This document shows, one piece after another, positions 34,171 through 41,653 of a stretch of 64,000 nt of DNA. A model generated the notes under the pieces. It saw nothing but the letters and a program-made list of their open reading frames with translations. It was not told the origin of the DNA and searched no databases. The DNA comes from SXOA01 sp051004015. GTDB lineage: Bacteria > Planctomycetota > Planctomycetia > Pirellulales > Pirellulaceae. Positions within the stretch are counted from its first letter, which is position 1. Each line of letters starts with the position of its first letter. The translations under genes were made by a program, and so were the position numbers. The stretch spans positions 26,712 through 90,711 of the forward strand of contig JBPCKT010000042.1 of assembly GCA_051004015.1 (NCBI GenBank), written 5' to 3'.

Positions 34171-35928
34171 ATGAACCAGGCCCAGCGCGAAGAGCAAATG
34201 AAGCAGGCGGAGGAAATCCTGGGGGATAAGTCGCAGGAAATCGGCTTTGCCAAGGGGCTGTTCTTCGGGCAATTTCTGCACGACAAGCTGCTGCCGTATC
34301 CAGATACTTCGCACCATGAGCCCGTGAATCAGCTGGTCGCGGATTTGCGGCAATACTGTGCCGAAAAAGTCGATGCCGTGGCCATCGACCGGAAAGCGGA
34401 GATTCCCCAAGAGGTCATCACCGGCCTGGGAAAGCTCGGCGTGCTCGGGGCCTGTCTTCCCACGGCCTGCGGTGGCATGGACCTCTCGCAAGCTGCCTAC
34501 TGCCGCATTTTGGAAGTCCTCGGCGGACATTGCGGCAGCACGGCCCTGTTCGTGAACGCCCATCATTCCATCGGCCCGCGGGCGCTAGTGCTGTTCGGAA
34601 CGGAAGACCAGAAAAAGAAATGGCTGCCGAAGCTGGCGACGGGGGAATGGATCAGCGCGTTCGCCCTGACGGAGCCCGAAGCCGGCAGCGACGCAGCCAA
34701 TGTGCAGACGACTGCGACGCCATCTCCAGACGGTAAAGGATACACTCTCAACGGCCAAAAGCGCTGGATCACCAACGGCGGCATTGCCCAGGTGCTGACG
34801 GTGATGGCCCGCACGCCGACGGCGAAGCCTGGCGAATCAAAAATCACGGCCTTCCTCGTCACGCCCGACATGCCCGGCTTTCAGGTGGTGGAAAAGCGGA
34901 TGGAAAAATGCGGCGTCCGCGGGACCGCCACTAGCCGCCTGGCCTTCAAGGATATGTTCGTGCCGAAAGAGAACGTCCTCGGCCCGCTCGGCAAAGGGCT
35001 GCGGGTCGCTCTCACGGTTCTCGACTTCGGTCGCACCACCTTCGGCGCGAGCTGCACCGGCTCGGCGAAATACTGCGTGGCCCGCTCGGTCGCCCACGCG
35101 AACAGCCGCGTGCAATTCGGCGAAACGCTCGGCAGCTTCGAGCTCGTGAAAGAGAAGCTGGCTTACATGCAAGCCGGGGCGTTTGCGATGGAAGCCTGCA
35201 CCTATCAAACGGCAGCGCTCATCGATTCCGGCGAGGGAGACTTCATGCTGGAGACCGCGATGCTCAAGGTCTTCTCCACCGAGGTCCTCTGGAAAATCAT
35301 CAACGACACCTTCCAGATCCACGGCGGCACGGCGTACTTCACCGACCAACCCTTCGAGCGGATGTTGCGGGACGCCCGGATCAATATGATTGGCGAAGGG
35401 GCCAACGACGTGCTGCGGGCATTCACCGCCCTGGTCGGCATGAGGGACGTCGGTTTGGAGCTCGAAGGAGTGCTCAACGCCATCTCCCACCCGCTCGGCA
35501 ATCTCACCAGGCTTGGCCGCTTCGCCAGCCGTAAGCTCGGCTCGCTTTTGGTTTCGCCCTCGGTGAGCGTGCGAAGCCCGGAGTTGGAAACGGACGCGGC
35601 CGAGCTCGGCAAGCTCATCAGCTCCCTGGGCAGCAACGTCGAGCGGCTCTTGGCGAAGCATCAGAAGGAGATTGTTGACAGGCAATATCTGCTGGGGCGC
35701 ATCTCCGATGCCGCGACGGAGATCTACGTCAGCTCCTGTGTCCTCAACCGTTTGGACCATCTCATCCGCCACAGCCACGACGACGGCCGCGAGCTGACGG
35801 GCCATCTGGAAACCGGCCGCTACTATCTACGAACCGCCCGGCGGCGGATCAAAAGGTCGCTGGCCGATTTGTGGGACAATGAGGACGAGCAGGGGACATC
35901 GCTGGCGAAGAGGATGCTCAAGGCTTAG
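34171..35928 (+). CDS. Acyl-CoA dehydrogenase, long form
   Basis: FAD-dependent alpha,beta-dehydrogenation of acyl-CoA in beta-oxidation. 585 residues, longer than the 380-residue short-chain form. A C-terminal extension of about 150 residues makes it similar to the very-long-chain/ACAD9 group. Conserved segments: FALTEPEAGSDAAN (FAD-binding signature), YTLNGQKRWITNGGIA, GVRGTATSRLAFKDMFVP, RVQFGETLGSFELVKEKLAYM, and FQIHGGTAYFTDQPFERMLRDARINMIGEGANDVLRAF. The catalytic Glu is probably in GEGANDV. GGAGG lies about ten bases before the ATG at 34171. No other beta-oxidation genes are adjacent, so chain length is unknown. Confidence 0.9.
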   Translation: MNQAQREEQMKQAEEILGDKSQEIGFAKGLFFGQFLHDKLLPYPDTSHHEPVNQLVADLRQYCAEKVDAVAIDRKAEIPQEVITGLGKLGVLGACLPTACGGMDLSQAAYCRILEVLGGHCGSTALFVNAHHSIGPRALVLFGTEDQKKKWLPKLATGEWISAFALTEPEAGSDAANVQTTATPSPDGKGYTLNGQKRWITNGGIAQVLTVMARTPTAKPGESKITAFLVTPDMPGFQVVEKRMEKCGVRGTATSRLAFKDMFVPKENVLGPLGKGLRVALTVLDFGRTTFGASCTGSAKYCVARSVAHANSRVQFGETLGSFELVKEKLAYMQAGAFAMEACTYQTAALIDSGEGDFMLETAMLKVFSTEVLWKIINDTFQIHGGTAYFTDQPFERMLRDARINMIGEGANDVLRAFTALVGMRDVGLELEGVLNAISHPLGNLTRLGRFASRKLGSLLVSPSVSVRSPELETDAAELGKLISSLGSNVERLLAKHQKEIVDRQYLLGRISDAATEIYVSSCVLNRLDHLIRHSHDDGRELTGHLETGRYYLRTARRRIKRSLADLWDNEDEQGTSLAKRMLKA

Positions 35929-35976
35929 CCCAGGCGTCCACGCCGGGCAACACCGCGTGAACGCGGCGGCGAAGCC

Positions 35977-36300
35977 TTACCGCAGCCGCATGTCGTACTT
36001 GCGGGTGGCGAGCTCGGCAGCGCCCGTTTCGGGACCGATGTAGAGCACGTCGTCCTGGGGCTTCTTGATAACGGGTGGCCTCATCGCGATAAGGATGCTG
36101 CGAACGTCGTAGACCAATAGGCCAGACCCGCAAGCGAGCCAGACGACCGCTTCGACCGCTCGCTCCGACGTGATTAGGAGCAGAAACGGGGCGACGAGCA
36201 GCCAGCCCCAGGCTGCCGCATATGCCCAACCCTGCCACGTGATGGGGGTGAGCCCCCAACCGAAAGCCTTGGGGCGAAACCAGTTAGGTTTACCGAACAT
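35977..36300 (-). CDS. Small membrane protein, unknown function
   Basis: 107 residues, unrecognised. Two hydrophobic segments (WAYAAAWGWLLVAPFLLLI and AVEAVVWLACGSGLLVYDV) are followed by a polar tail VIKKPQDDVLYIGPETGAAELATRKYDMRLR, so it is probably anchored with a cytoplasmic C-terminus. AGGAG sits eight bases before the ATG at 36300. It converges with the acyl-CoA dehydrogenase gene. Confidence 0.65.
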   Translation of the reverse strand: MFGKPNWFRPKAFGWGLTPITWQGWAYAAAWGWLLVAPFLLLITSERAVEAVVWLACGSGLLVYDVRSILIAMRPPVIKKPQDDVLYIGPETGAAELATRKYDMRLR

Positions 36301-36642
36301 GGGGGACTCTCCTGCGAAGCCTGACTGGAATAACTGGATGCGTTGACGGCGACAACCCTCGTGTCGTCAAAGAGTTAGTTCGCACGCGGTTGCGGCATAT
36401 TGGACCTTCGGAAGAAATTCTTCTCCCCACTTTCTGCCTTTGGGCACCGCGGCTTCATGCTCACTCAAAGCCGTGGACGCCACCCCGTTTCAACACCCTC
36501 CGTCAATCTGGGAAAACAAGGCGATTTCCGGCATCCCGGAAGACTTTGCCGCCTGTAGCGGAAGTTCTGGCCGTTCCGAACATGGCGGTTCGATGAAGCT
36601 TGACAGCTATTCCGTTCGTAGCATCTCCAGGGGGTTTTTGGG
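36301..36642. other. Intergenic region with a decayed R1 repeat
   Basis: 342 bases upstream of the cysteine-rich protein gene. Around 36459-36486 the minus strand reads GGGGTGGCGTCCACGGCTTTG, an eroded copy of hairpin family R1 whose second stem arm no longer pairs well. No gene is seen. Confidence 0.5.
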
Positions 36643-37383
36643 ATGAAGAGCCAATTCGTCGCACTCGCTATCGTTCTCGCCGGCTTGCCGGCACTTGCCT
36701 GGGGGCAGGCCCCCTGCGGCTGCAGCCCGCGTTCGGCCTCGGTGGTTCGGCCGGCTGCCTATGGGGCGTGGGCTGACTATCAGCCCGCCGGTCATTACAA
36801 CGGCGGCGGGTGCAACAGTTGCACCTCGTGCGCACCGGTCTGCTGCGACCCTTGCTGCCGGCCGCTGCTCTGCATCATTCCCAATACGATTCGCAAAATC
36901 GGCCGCACGCTGGATTGCCTGCTTCCCTGCGGCCCGCGCAGCGGACATGGCTGCGGCATCACCTGCATCGGCGCGGGCTCCGGCTGCTCCAGCATCAGTT
37001 GCTCCGGCGGCTGCCCGTCGTGTAGCAGCCCAGCAATGGGCAATCCGTTCCAGGATGACGAGCCCCTGCGCGTGCCGCAGCCTCCCAAGCCTGACATGCA
37101 AGAAACCCGCCGCCAGCCGAGCGTGAAGTCAACGCGGCAGATGGCTGCCGCCCCCACCGCCGGCAGCAAGATGATGAGCACCCGTCCGGCCACCAAATCC
37201 GTCCTCACCCGAGCTGCCAAGCCGGCCGAAGAGGATGTGAGCCGGGCGAATCACGCTGCCCCTGCGGCAAAGAAATCATCTTTCGCCGTGAAGCGGACCA
37301 GTGCCGTCGCTCCCATCGACGAAACCAGCGCCACCCAGTCCGCCCGCCGCTCGACTGGCATCCCGCACAACCCGCTGCGGTAG
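36643..37383 (+). CDS. Exported cysteine-rich protein, unknown function
   Basis: 246 residues. A signal peptide (KSQFVALAIVLAGLPALAWG, cut near QA) leads to a mature part with about 18 cysteines, many as CC or CxxC pairs (CNSCTSCAPVCCDPCC, CGITC, CSSISCSGGCPSC). The C-terminal half is basic and rich in Ala, Lys, Arg and Ser without cysteine. Cysteine-rich exported proteins are common in planctomycete envelopes, where disulfide cross-linking of the wall has been suggested. No specific family is recognised. A G-rich sequence CCAGGGGG is upstream of the ATG. Confidence 0.7.
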   Translation: MKSQFVALAIVLAGLPALAWGQAPCGCSPRSASVVRPAAYGAWADYQPAGHYNGGGCNSCTSCAPVCCDPCCRPLLCIIPNTIRKIGRTLDCLLPCGPRSGHGCGITCIGAGSGCSSISCSGGCPSCSSPAMGNPFQDDEPLRVPQPPKPDMQETRRQPSVKSTRQMAAAPTAGSKMMSTRPATKSVLTRAAKPAEEDVSRANHAAPAAKKSSFAVKRTSAVAPIDETSATQSARRSTGIPHNPLR

Positions 37384-37396
37384 GAATTCGAGACGT

Positions 37397-38539
37397 TCAA
37401 GTAGCCAACGCCCGGTCCAGATCCTCCCGCAAATCCTCAAACGCCTCCAGCCCCACGCTGAGGCGAATCAAGCCGTCCGTGATGCCGAAGGCAGCCCGGG
37501 CGGCTGCGTCGTAGCTGGCGTGGGACATCGAGGCCGGCTGCTCGATGAGGGATTCGACCGCCCCCAAGCTGACCGCGAGCTGAAAGAGCTTCGTCGATTC
37601 GCAGACTTTCTTCGCCTTGGCGAAATCCCCGCGAAGCTCGAAGCTGAGCATCCCCCCGAACGCGCCGTCCATCTGCGATTTGGCGATGGCGTGTCCCGGA
37701 TGACTCGGCAGCCCGGCGTACAGCACGCGGGCTACGCGGATGTCTTCGCTCAGCCATTCGGCCAGCTTCATCGCCGTGCGGGATTGCTCGCGGACTCGCA
37801 ATTCCAGCGTCTTCAGACCGCGGCTGGCGAGGAAGGCTTCCAGGGGACCCATCACGGCTCCGGTGGCGTTCTGAATAAAGTAAAGCTTATCCCGCAACTC
37901 CTTGTCCTTCACCACGAGGGCACCGCCGAGCAGGTCGCTATGACCGCCGATGTACTTGGTCACCGAGTGCATCACGATATCCGCCCCCAATTCCAGCGGC
38001 CGCGTCAGCACCGGTGTGGCAAAGCTGCTGTCCATGCCGAGCAGGATTTTTCGCTCCTTCGCAATGGCGGCCACGGCGCGAATATCCGTAATCGACATCA
38101 GCGGATTGCCGGGGCTTTCAATCCACAGCAGCCTCGTTTTCGGCGTAATCGCCGCCTCGAACTTCGCCAGGTCCGTGCTGGGAGCCAGCGTCACCTCAAT
38201 CCCCGCCCGGTTCACAATCTTGTGGAGCAGCCGATACGTGCCGCCATAAATATCCGCCCCCGCCAGGATATGGTCCCCCGTCGACAAGAGCTGCGTCACG
38301 CAAGTCGTCGCCGCCATGCCGGTGGAAAACGCCAGGGCATATCCGCCCCCCTCCAGCGAAGCCAGCGTCGTCTCAAAATTCTTCCGCGTCGGATTGCCGC
38401 TCCGCGAATAATCAAACTCTCCCCACTCCCCCGCCCCGGGCTGCACGAACGTTGACGCCAAATGTACCGGCGGCACCACCGCCCCCGTCTGTGGATCGCG
38501 CTGGTTGCCAACGTGGATGGCGCGGGTGCGGAAGTGCAT
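37397..38539 (-). CDS. Cystathionine gamma-synthase/gamma-lyase-type PLP enzyme
   Basis: 380-residue Cys/Met metabolism fold-type I enzyme. N-terminal RTRAIHVGNQ and VVPPVHLASTF, the YSRSGNPTR motif, FSTGMAATT for the PLP ring, DIYGGTYRLL, ESPGNPLM, and the PLP lysine in HSVTKYIGGHSD (about residue 196). C-terminal VSLGAVESLIEQPASMSHA is also conserved. The group contains MetB, MetC and cystathionine gamma-lyase, which cannot be separated confidently from sequence alone. It probably links to the methionine branch served by hom and lysC elsewhere in the window. Confidence 0.88.
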   Translation of the reverse strand: MHFRTRAIHVGNQRDPQTGAVVPPVHLASTFVQPGAGEWGEFDYSRSGNPTRKNFETTLASLEGGGYALAFSTGMAATTCVTQLLSTGDHILAGADIYGGTYRLLHKIVNRAGIEVTLAPSTDLAKFEAAITPKTRLLWIESPGNPLMSITDIRAVAAIAKERKILLGMDSSFATPVLTRPLELGADIVMHSVTKYIGGHSDLLGGALVVKDKELRDKLYFIQNATGAVMGPLEAFLASRGLKTLELRVREQSRTAMKLAEWLSEDIRVARVLYAGLPSHPGHAIAKSQMDGAFGGMLSFELRGDFAKAKKVCESTKLFQLAVSLGAVESLIEQPASMSHASYDAAARAAFGITDGLIRLSVGLEAFEDLREDLDRALAT

Positions 38540-38636
38540 AGTGGAGGAGGGAGGGTAGAGAATAGAGGGCAGAGGCGAACGGAAAACAACTTATTCCGAG
38601 AATATGGTCCAACCAAGTCGCAGCCGGCGACACTTT

Positions 38637-38999
38637 TCACGCAATGATCATCTCGTTATCCCAATGTCCCTCCGGACGATGGATGCCAGCGGACCCGTCC
38701 TGGAGCAGAATAAGCCAGCTTTCGTCTTTCGCCAGTCGCTCATAGGCGTCACGAACACTTGCAATTTCGATTCCGAATTCTAGCGTGCAGTGGAACACGA
38801 AGCAGGGCCGGGTCCAAAGGTCCTCATAATGTCGTCCCTTCGTTGCATTTGAACGGACCGCTCTTTCCAAGTCGTGACTGAGTGCATCGAGAATTGATCT
38901 CTGGCCCTTCGTTGTAGAGGCAAGTGCCGAGAATCTTTTTGCTTTTGCTGGAATGAGTACCTTCGAGACGAATTTCACGAAGGCTTCTGAAGCGGTCAT
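38637..38999 (-). CDS. Hypothetical protein behind mazF
   Basis: 120 residues, unrecognised. It is mixed alpha/beta in character with a conserved-looking middle (RHYEDLWTRPCFVFHCTLEFGIEIASVRDAYERLA) and ends HRPEGHWDNEMIIA. AAGGA precedes the ATG at 38999, and the gene starts nine bases after mazF, so it is probably the third gene of that operon. Confidence 0.6.
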   Translation of the reverse strand: MTASEAFVKFVSKVLIPAKAKRFSALASTTKGQRSILDALSHDLERAVRSNATKGRHYEDLWTRPCFVFHCTLEFGIEIASVRDAYERLAKDESWLILLQDGSAGIHRPEGHWDNEMIIA

Positions 39000-39008
39000 C
39001 TCGTTTCC

Positions 39009-39344
39009 TTACAGACCTAGCCAGTTACGCACCGCTTGTTCCACCAATGCAAACTGGTCAGGCGGCAAAATGCCGAGTTTGCGTACCAGCTTCACTTGTG
39101 GAACCGTCAAGATTTGCTGGGCGTCAAATACCCCGGTTCCTTGCAGGAATTTTGCCTTGGCAGCTACTTCAAACCGAGTTCCGTGCAGACTTGTGGTATG
39201 CGGCACGAGGGTCACAAGAACTCGGTCCTGGGGATCGGTCGGTACACTTAGCACCAGGCAGGGCCGAATCTTACCCACCATCCCCAAATCCACGATCCAC
39301 ACCTCGCCCCGGTCAGCTCGCGGCATTTGACGCCTCATCCGCAT
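39009..39344 (-). CDS. MazF/PemK-family toxin
   Basis: 111 residues. Typical MazF-fold markers: RGEVWIVDLGMVGKIRPCLVLS (the RGDIWxVxxxPxxGxExxxxRPxLVLS strand), a variable VPHTTSLHGTRFEV strand pair, then TGVFDAQQILTVPQVKLVRKLGIL. The family is sequence-specific endoribonucleases. The start may be M7 (39326). The gene overlaps the upstream antitoxin-like gene. Confidence 0.85.
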   Translation of the reverse strand: MRMRRQMPRADRGEVWIVDLGMVGKIRPCLVLSVPTDPQDRVLVTLVPHTTSLHGTRFEVAAKAKFLQGTGVFDAQQILTVPQVKLVRKLGILPPDQFALVEQAVRNWLGL

Positions 39345-39510
39345 CCATCTGACAGAACATTTCGTCTGCTACGCCCGCAAGGACGTCTTCGGCTATGTCC
39401 CCCTCCACCCACACACCAGCGCGCTTCAAAATCTCAAGAGTCGCTTCATGCTGTTCTGGCGCGGGAAGGGCTTCAAAGGAGTTAATTAGTTGGCGAACAG
39501 CGATTGTCAT
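39313..39510 (-). CDS. Putative antitoxin for the MazF-like toxin
   Basis: 65 residues from ATG 39510, which has GGAGG eight bases upstream. Acidic helical protein (VRQLINSFEALPAPEQHEATLEILKRAGVW) with an acidic tail QMDADEASNAAS. It lacks a recognisable AbrB or RHH domain, so the antitoxin call rests on size, charge, overlap with the toxin gene and gene order. Confidence 0.6.
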   Translation of the reverse strand: MTIAVRQLINSFEALPAPEQHEATLEILKRAGVWVEGDIAEDVLAGVADEMFCQMDADEASNAAS

Positions 39511-39631
39511 GGTAAGTACCTCCAGCATTCATCATCATTAGCCACCATTTTACCCGAACGGTACGGACCACGGCAACGTAGTTGTCGGTCCTTGTTCGCG
39601 CGAGTATTACCCCAATCCGGAAAGCGACCGT

Positions 39632-39937
39632 TCACACGGCCCTTTCCAAGACCTGAACCTCACTCTGCAACCGCTTCCCCAACCGGTCTCTTTGAACTTC
39701 CAAATCGAAGCGGGACTGAAGATTCAGCCAGAACCGCTCCGATGTGCCGAAATAGCGTGCCAGCCGCAGAGCTGTATCCGCCGTGACGGCGCGGGTGCCG
39801 CGGACGATCTCGTTGATGCGGCGGGGGGGGACGCTCACGTCCTTGGCCAGGCGGTACTGACTTAACCCCAAGGGGAGCAGGAATTCTTCCAGCAGGATTT
39901 CCCCGGGATGAACCGGGTCTAGCTTTGGTCGCGGCAT
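39632..39937 (-). CDS. higA: HigA-family antitoxin
   Basis: 101 residues. The HigA signature is complete: VHPGEILLEEFLLPLGLSQYRLAK, HTH recognition part VPPRRINEIVRGTRAVTADTALRLARYFGTS and the closing FWLNLQSRFDLEV. The start at 39937 is chosen because AGGAAG precedes it and upstream codons overlap higB. The gene starts eight bases after the toxin stop, so the order is toxin first. Confidence 0.9.
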   Translation of the reverse strand: MPRPKLDPVHPGEILLEEFLLPLGLSQYRLAKDVSVPPRRINEIVRGTRAVTADTALRLARYFGTSERFWLNLQSRFDLEVQRDRLGKRLQSEVQVLERAV

Positions 39938-39945
39938 GTGGCTTC

Positions 39946-40227
39946 CTAATGATAGTCGGTGATTTCGACCTCGCTGGCGTCTCCATCGATCCAGCGAAAG
40001 CAAAGTCGCCACTTGTCGTTGACGCGGATGCTGTACTGGCCTGCGCGGTCGCCGGCCAGCTTCTCCAGCCGATTGCCGGGAATGGCCCGCAGATCGTCCA
40101 AGGATTCCGCCGCGTCCAGCAGCGTCAGCTTGCGAAGTGCCGCACGTTGCAACTGCCGGTCGAACTTCTTGACCCGTTCCCGCGGAAAGAGCCGCTGCGT
40201 GTTCGTGTCGGCGAAACTCCGGATCAT
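39946..40227 (-). CDS. higB: HigB/RelE-type toxin
   Basis: 93 residues: MIRSFADTNTQRLF, a central helical VKKFDRQLQRAALRKLTLLDAAESLDDL, IPGNRLEKLAGDRAGQYSIRVNDKWRLCFRW and closing EITDYH, the standard HigB pattern (LxxxPGNRLExLxGDRxGxxSIRVNxxWRLCF). It is an mRNA-cleaving toxin. The ATG at 40227 lies seven bases after a -10 box. Confidence 0.92.
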   Translation of the reverse strand: MIRSFADTNTQRLFPRERVKKFDRQLQRAALRKLTLLDAAESLDDLRAIPGNRLEKLAGDRAGQYSIRVNDKWRLCFRWIDGDASEVEITDYH

Positions 40228-40233
40228 CGATGT

Positions 40234-40269
40234 ATACTAGCGCGGGGCGTTAATAACGTCAAGCGTTAT
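40234..40269 (-). promoter_or_regulatory. Promoter and palindromic operator of higBA
   Basis: Minus strand: TTGACG (40262-40257), 17-base spacer, TAGTAT (40239-40234). A palindrome ATAACG-TCAAG-CGTTAT (40253-40269) covers the -35 box and is the likely HigA operator. Initiation seven bases after the -10 box would coincide with the A of the higB ATG. Confidence 0.7.
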
Positions 40270-40478
40270 GCAATTGGTCAGGTGTCCTCTGTCCTGATGC
40301 CGCTACGGGCTCCCCCACGATGAAGCCCACGCCAGCGCCAGCCGCCCCCCTCGCGAAACTTCCGCCAGCACTGACGTCTCCGTAAGCCCAGCGCCTACAA
40401 ACCCCGCCAGGGCACATCCGGCAGCACGCTGGCCCGTGACGTATGCTTGCGTAGCGGGGAAATCTCAGGGGCGCTAAC

Positions 40479-40676
40479 ATGTTCGAACATCTCCAGACGA
40501 TTGACGCTGTGTTGTGGCGTACCGTCGTCTTCGCTGGCATCCTCTGGGCTCTTTACAGGGCGCATATGCGTAACTGCGAAGAGACTCCTCCCCTGGATGC
40601 CAAGCCCAGTGCCGCCGATGAAATTGCCTCGCGGGCGGAAATGCTGGCTCAGCTCATGAAGCAAATCGACAGGTAA
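40479..40676 (+). CDS. Small single-span membrane protein, hypothetical
   Basis: 65 residues, unrecognised: a short amphipathic start, one hydrophobic segment (LWRTVVFAGILWALYRA), then a polar tail with acidic and basic helix (AADEIASRAEMLAQLMKQIDR). The open frame overlaps the end of the convergent DUF1493 gene by 23 bases. It may be real, but support is limited to the plausible membrane segment. Confidence 0.35.
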   Translation: MFEHLQTIDAVLWRTVVFAGILWALYRAHMRNCEETPPLDAKPSAADEIASRAEMLAQLMKQIDR

Positions 40677-41061
40677 CCCCGCCGGCGGCCTCTGCTCCGC
40701 CAGCCCGCTCCTTGGGGAAAAACAAAGGCGTCAGGAACCGTTTCTCAGTATTCTTGGGCGTCCTGGGAGCGTTCAATCTATTAAACGGTTCCTGACACCT
40801 TTTCCCTACCCGACGGAGGGCCAAGACGAGCCAATAAACAGGAGTCCACGGAGCGAAGCCTTCGGAACCAAAGTGCCGGCTTGAATCGCAATGACTAAGG
40901 TCAACCGAAAACTCGCCGCCAAAGCGTTCTAGCAACTCCATTCCATCGTCCCCGTCGACTCTCAAGTCGCCGAACAACGTCGTGTGCGGTCTCAGCTTCT
41001 CCGCATCGACTCCGCATTGACGGGCAACAAAGGCGACCACTCGCTGCTCAATGTCTCGCAT
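40654..41061 (-). CDS. DUF1493 (acyl-carrier-like) protein with repeat-derived C-terminus
   Basis: 135 residues. The first 87 match DUF1493 in length and pattern (IEQRVVAFVARQCGVDAEKL, TTLFGDLRVDGDDGMELLERFGGEFSVDLS, WTPVYWLVLALRRVGK). From residue 88 the frame runs into a short inverted-repeat element (40726-40800) and gives RCQEPFNRL, then LTPLFFPKERAG, which is foreign to the family. The native stop therefore seems lost to the insertion. The gene diverges from the small membrane protein at 41157. Confidence 0.65.
   Translation of the reverse strand: MRDIEQRVVAFVARQCGVDAEKLRPHTTLFGDLRVDGDDGMELLERFGGEFSVDLSHCDSSRHFGSEGFAPWTPVYWLVLALRRVGKRCQEPFNRLNAPRTPKNTEKRFLTPLFFPKERAGGAEAAGGVTCRFAS
40726..40800. 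repeat. MITE-like element with 18-bp terminal inverted repeats (family R3), copy 1
   Basis: Ends AGGCGTCAGGAACCGTTT (40726-40743) and AAACGGTTCCTGACACCT (40783-40800) are inverted repeats with one mismatch. The element lies in the 3' part of the DUF1493 gene and stays open in that frame. It has no room for a transposase. Confidence 0.8.
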
Positions 41062-41144
41062 CTTGCCATTCTATCCCCGCGCCACAAAACCCCGCTACTC
41101 AGTCTGGGATAGCTGCCGTCGCGTTCTTGCGTGCGACCTCCGGT

Positions 41145-41150
41145 TAGAAT
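41145..41150 (+). promoter_or_regulatory. -10-like hexamer before the 41157 gene
   Basis: TAGAAT ends seven bases before A of the ATG at 41157, so predicted initiation is exactly at the start codon. The bases between (GGAAGG) could alternatively be read as a very close ribosome binding site. Confidence 0.35.
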
Positions 41151-41156
41151 GGAAGG

Positions 41157-41354
41157 ATGCTGCATCCCGTGGAATTCTGGTTCGCATTCTTCCTCATGCT
41201 CCCGGTGTCGGTTGCCATCGCGTTCGTCGCGTTTGCGATTGGCCGTCGCCGATTCTCCTTGATCATGCTGTTTGTGCTTATCACCTGTGAATGCATCGCA
41301 ATCTGGCTGGCCTCGTGGGTTCCTGTGTACATCCTGAAGAGTAACGGCGCATGA
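41157..41354 (+). CDS. Small two-span membrane protein, hypothetical
   Basis: 65 residues, unrecognised. Two hydrophobic segments (FWFAFFLMLPVSVAIAFVAF and LIMLFVLITCECIAIWLASW) are separated by a positively charged turn GRRRF, so both ends should face outward. The coding bias and strong hydrophobicity suggest it is real. It is followed by a cluster of repeats. Confidence 0.5.
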   Translation: MLHPVEFWFAFFLMLPVSVAIAFVAFAIGRRRFSLIMLFVLITCECIAIWLASWVPVYILKSNGA

Positions 41355-41393
41355 TTCGTACTTTTGGTTCGCGAGGAAGTGGCACAGCACCGA

Positions 41394-41590
41394 TCTGCAC
41401 CCCAACGGGGTGACCTAACCCAGCCCAGGGTCGCGACGCTTTGGGAGCGCACCCTGGGGTATTTTGAAAAACCACAATCTGCACCCCAACGGGGTATCCT
41501 ATGCCCGATTCTTAGGTGACGCCTTCGGCGTCCAGCGCGCTACGTTGGCGTTTATCCCAGGGTGCGCTCGCGGACTCGCGACCCTGGGCT
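41394..41590. repeat. Composite repeat cluster (family R7)
   Basis: Two direct copies of ATCTGCACCCCAACGGGGT (41394-41412 and 41478-41496), each with a CACCCC/GGGGT hairpin, alternate with two inverted copies of a CCCAGGGTCGCG...GCGCACCCTGGG hairpin (41425-41460 and 41558-41590). The cluster fills the gap between two small membrane-protein genes. The remaining gap to 41653 shows no other gene. Confidence 0.7.
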
Positions 41591-41641
41591 GTGATAGGTG
41601 GCCCCTTCGGGGCGGAAGCAGCACGTTTCGGCACAGTAGAG

Positions 41642-41647
41642 TAAAAT
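41642..41647 (+). promoter_or_regulatory. -10-like hexamer before the LRR gene
   Basis: TAAAAT ends seven bases before the GTG at 41654, again placing predicted initiation on the start codon. Confidence 0.35.
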
Positions 41648-41653
41648 CAAGTC

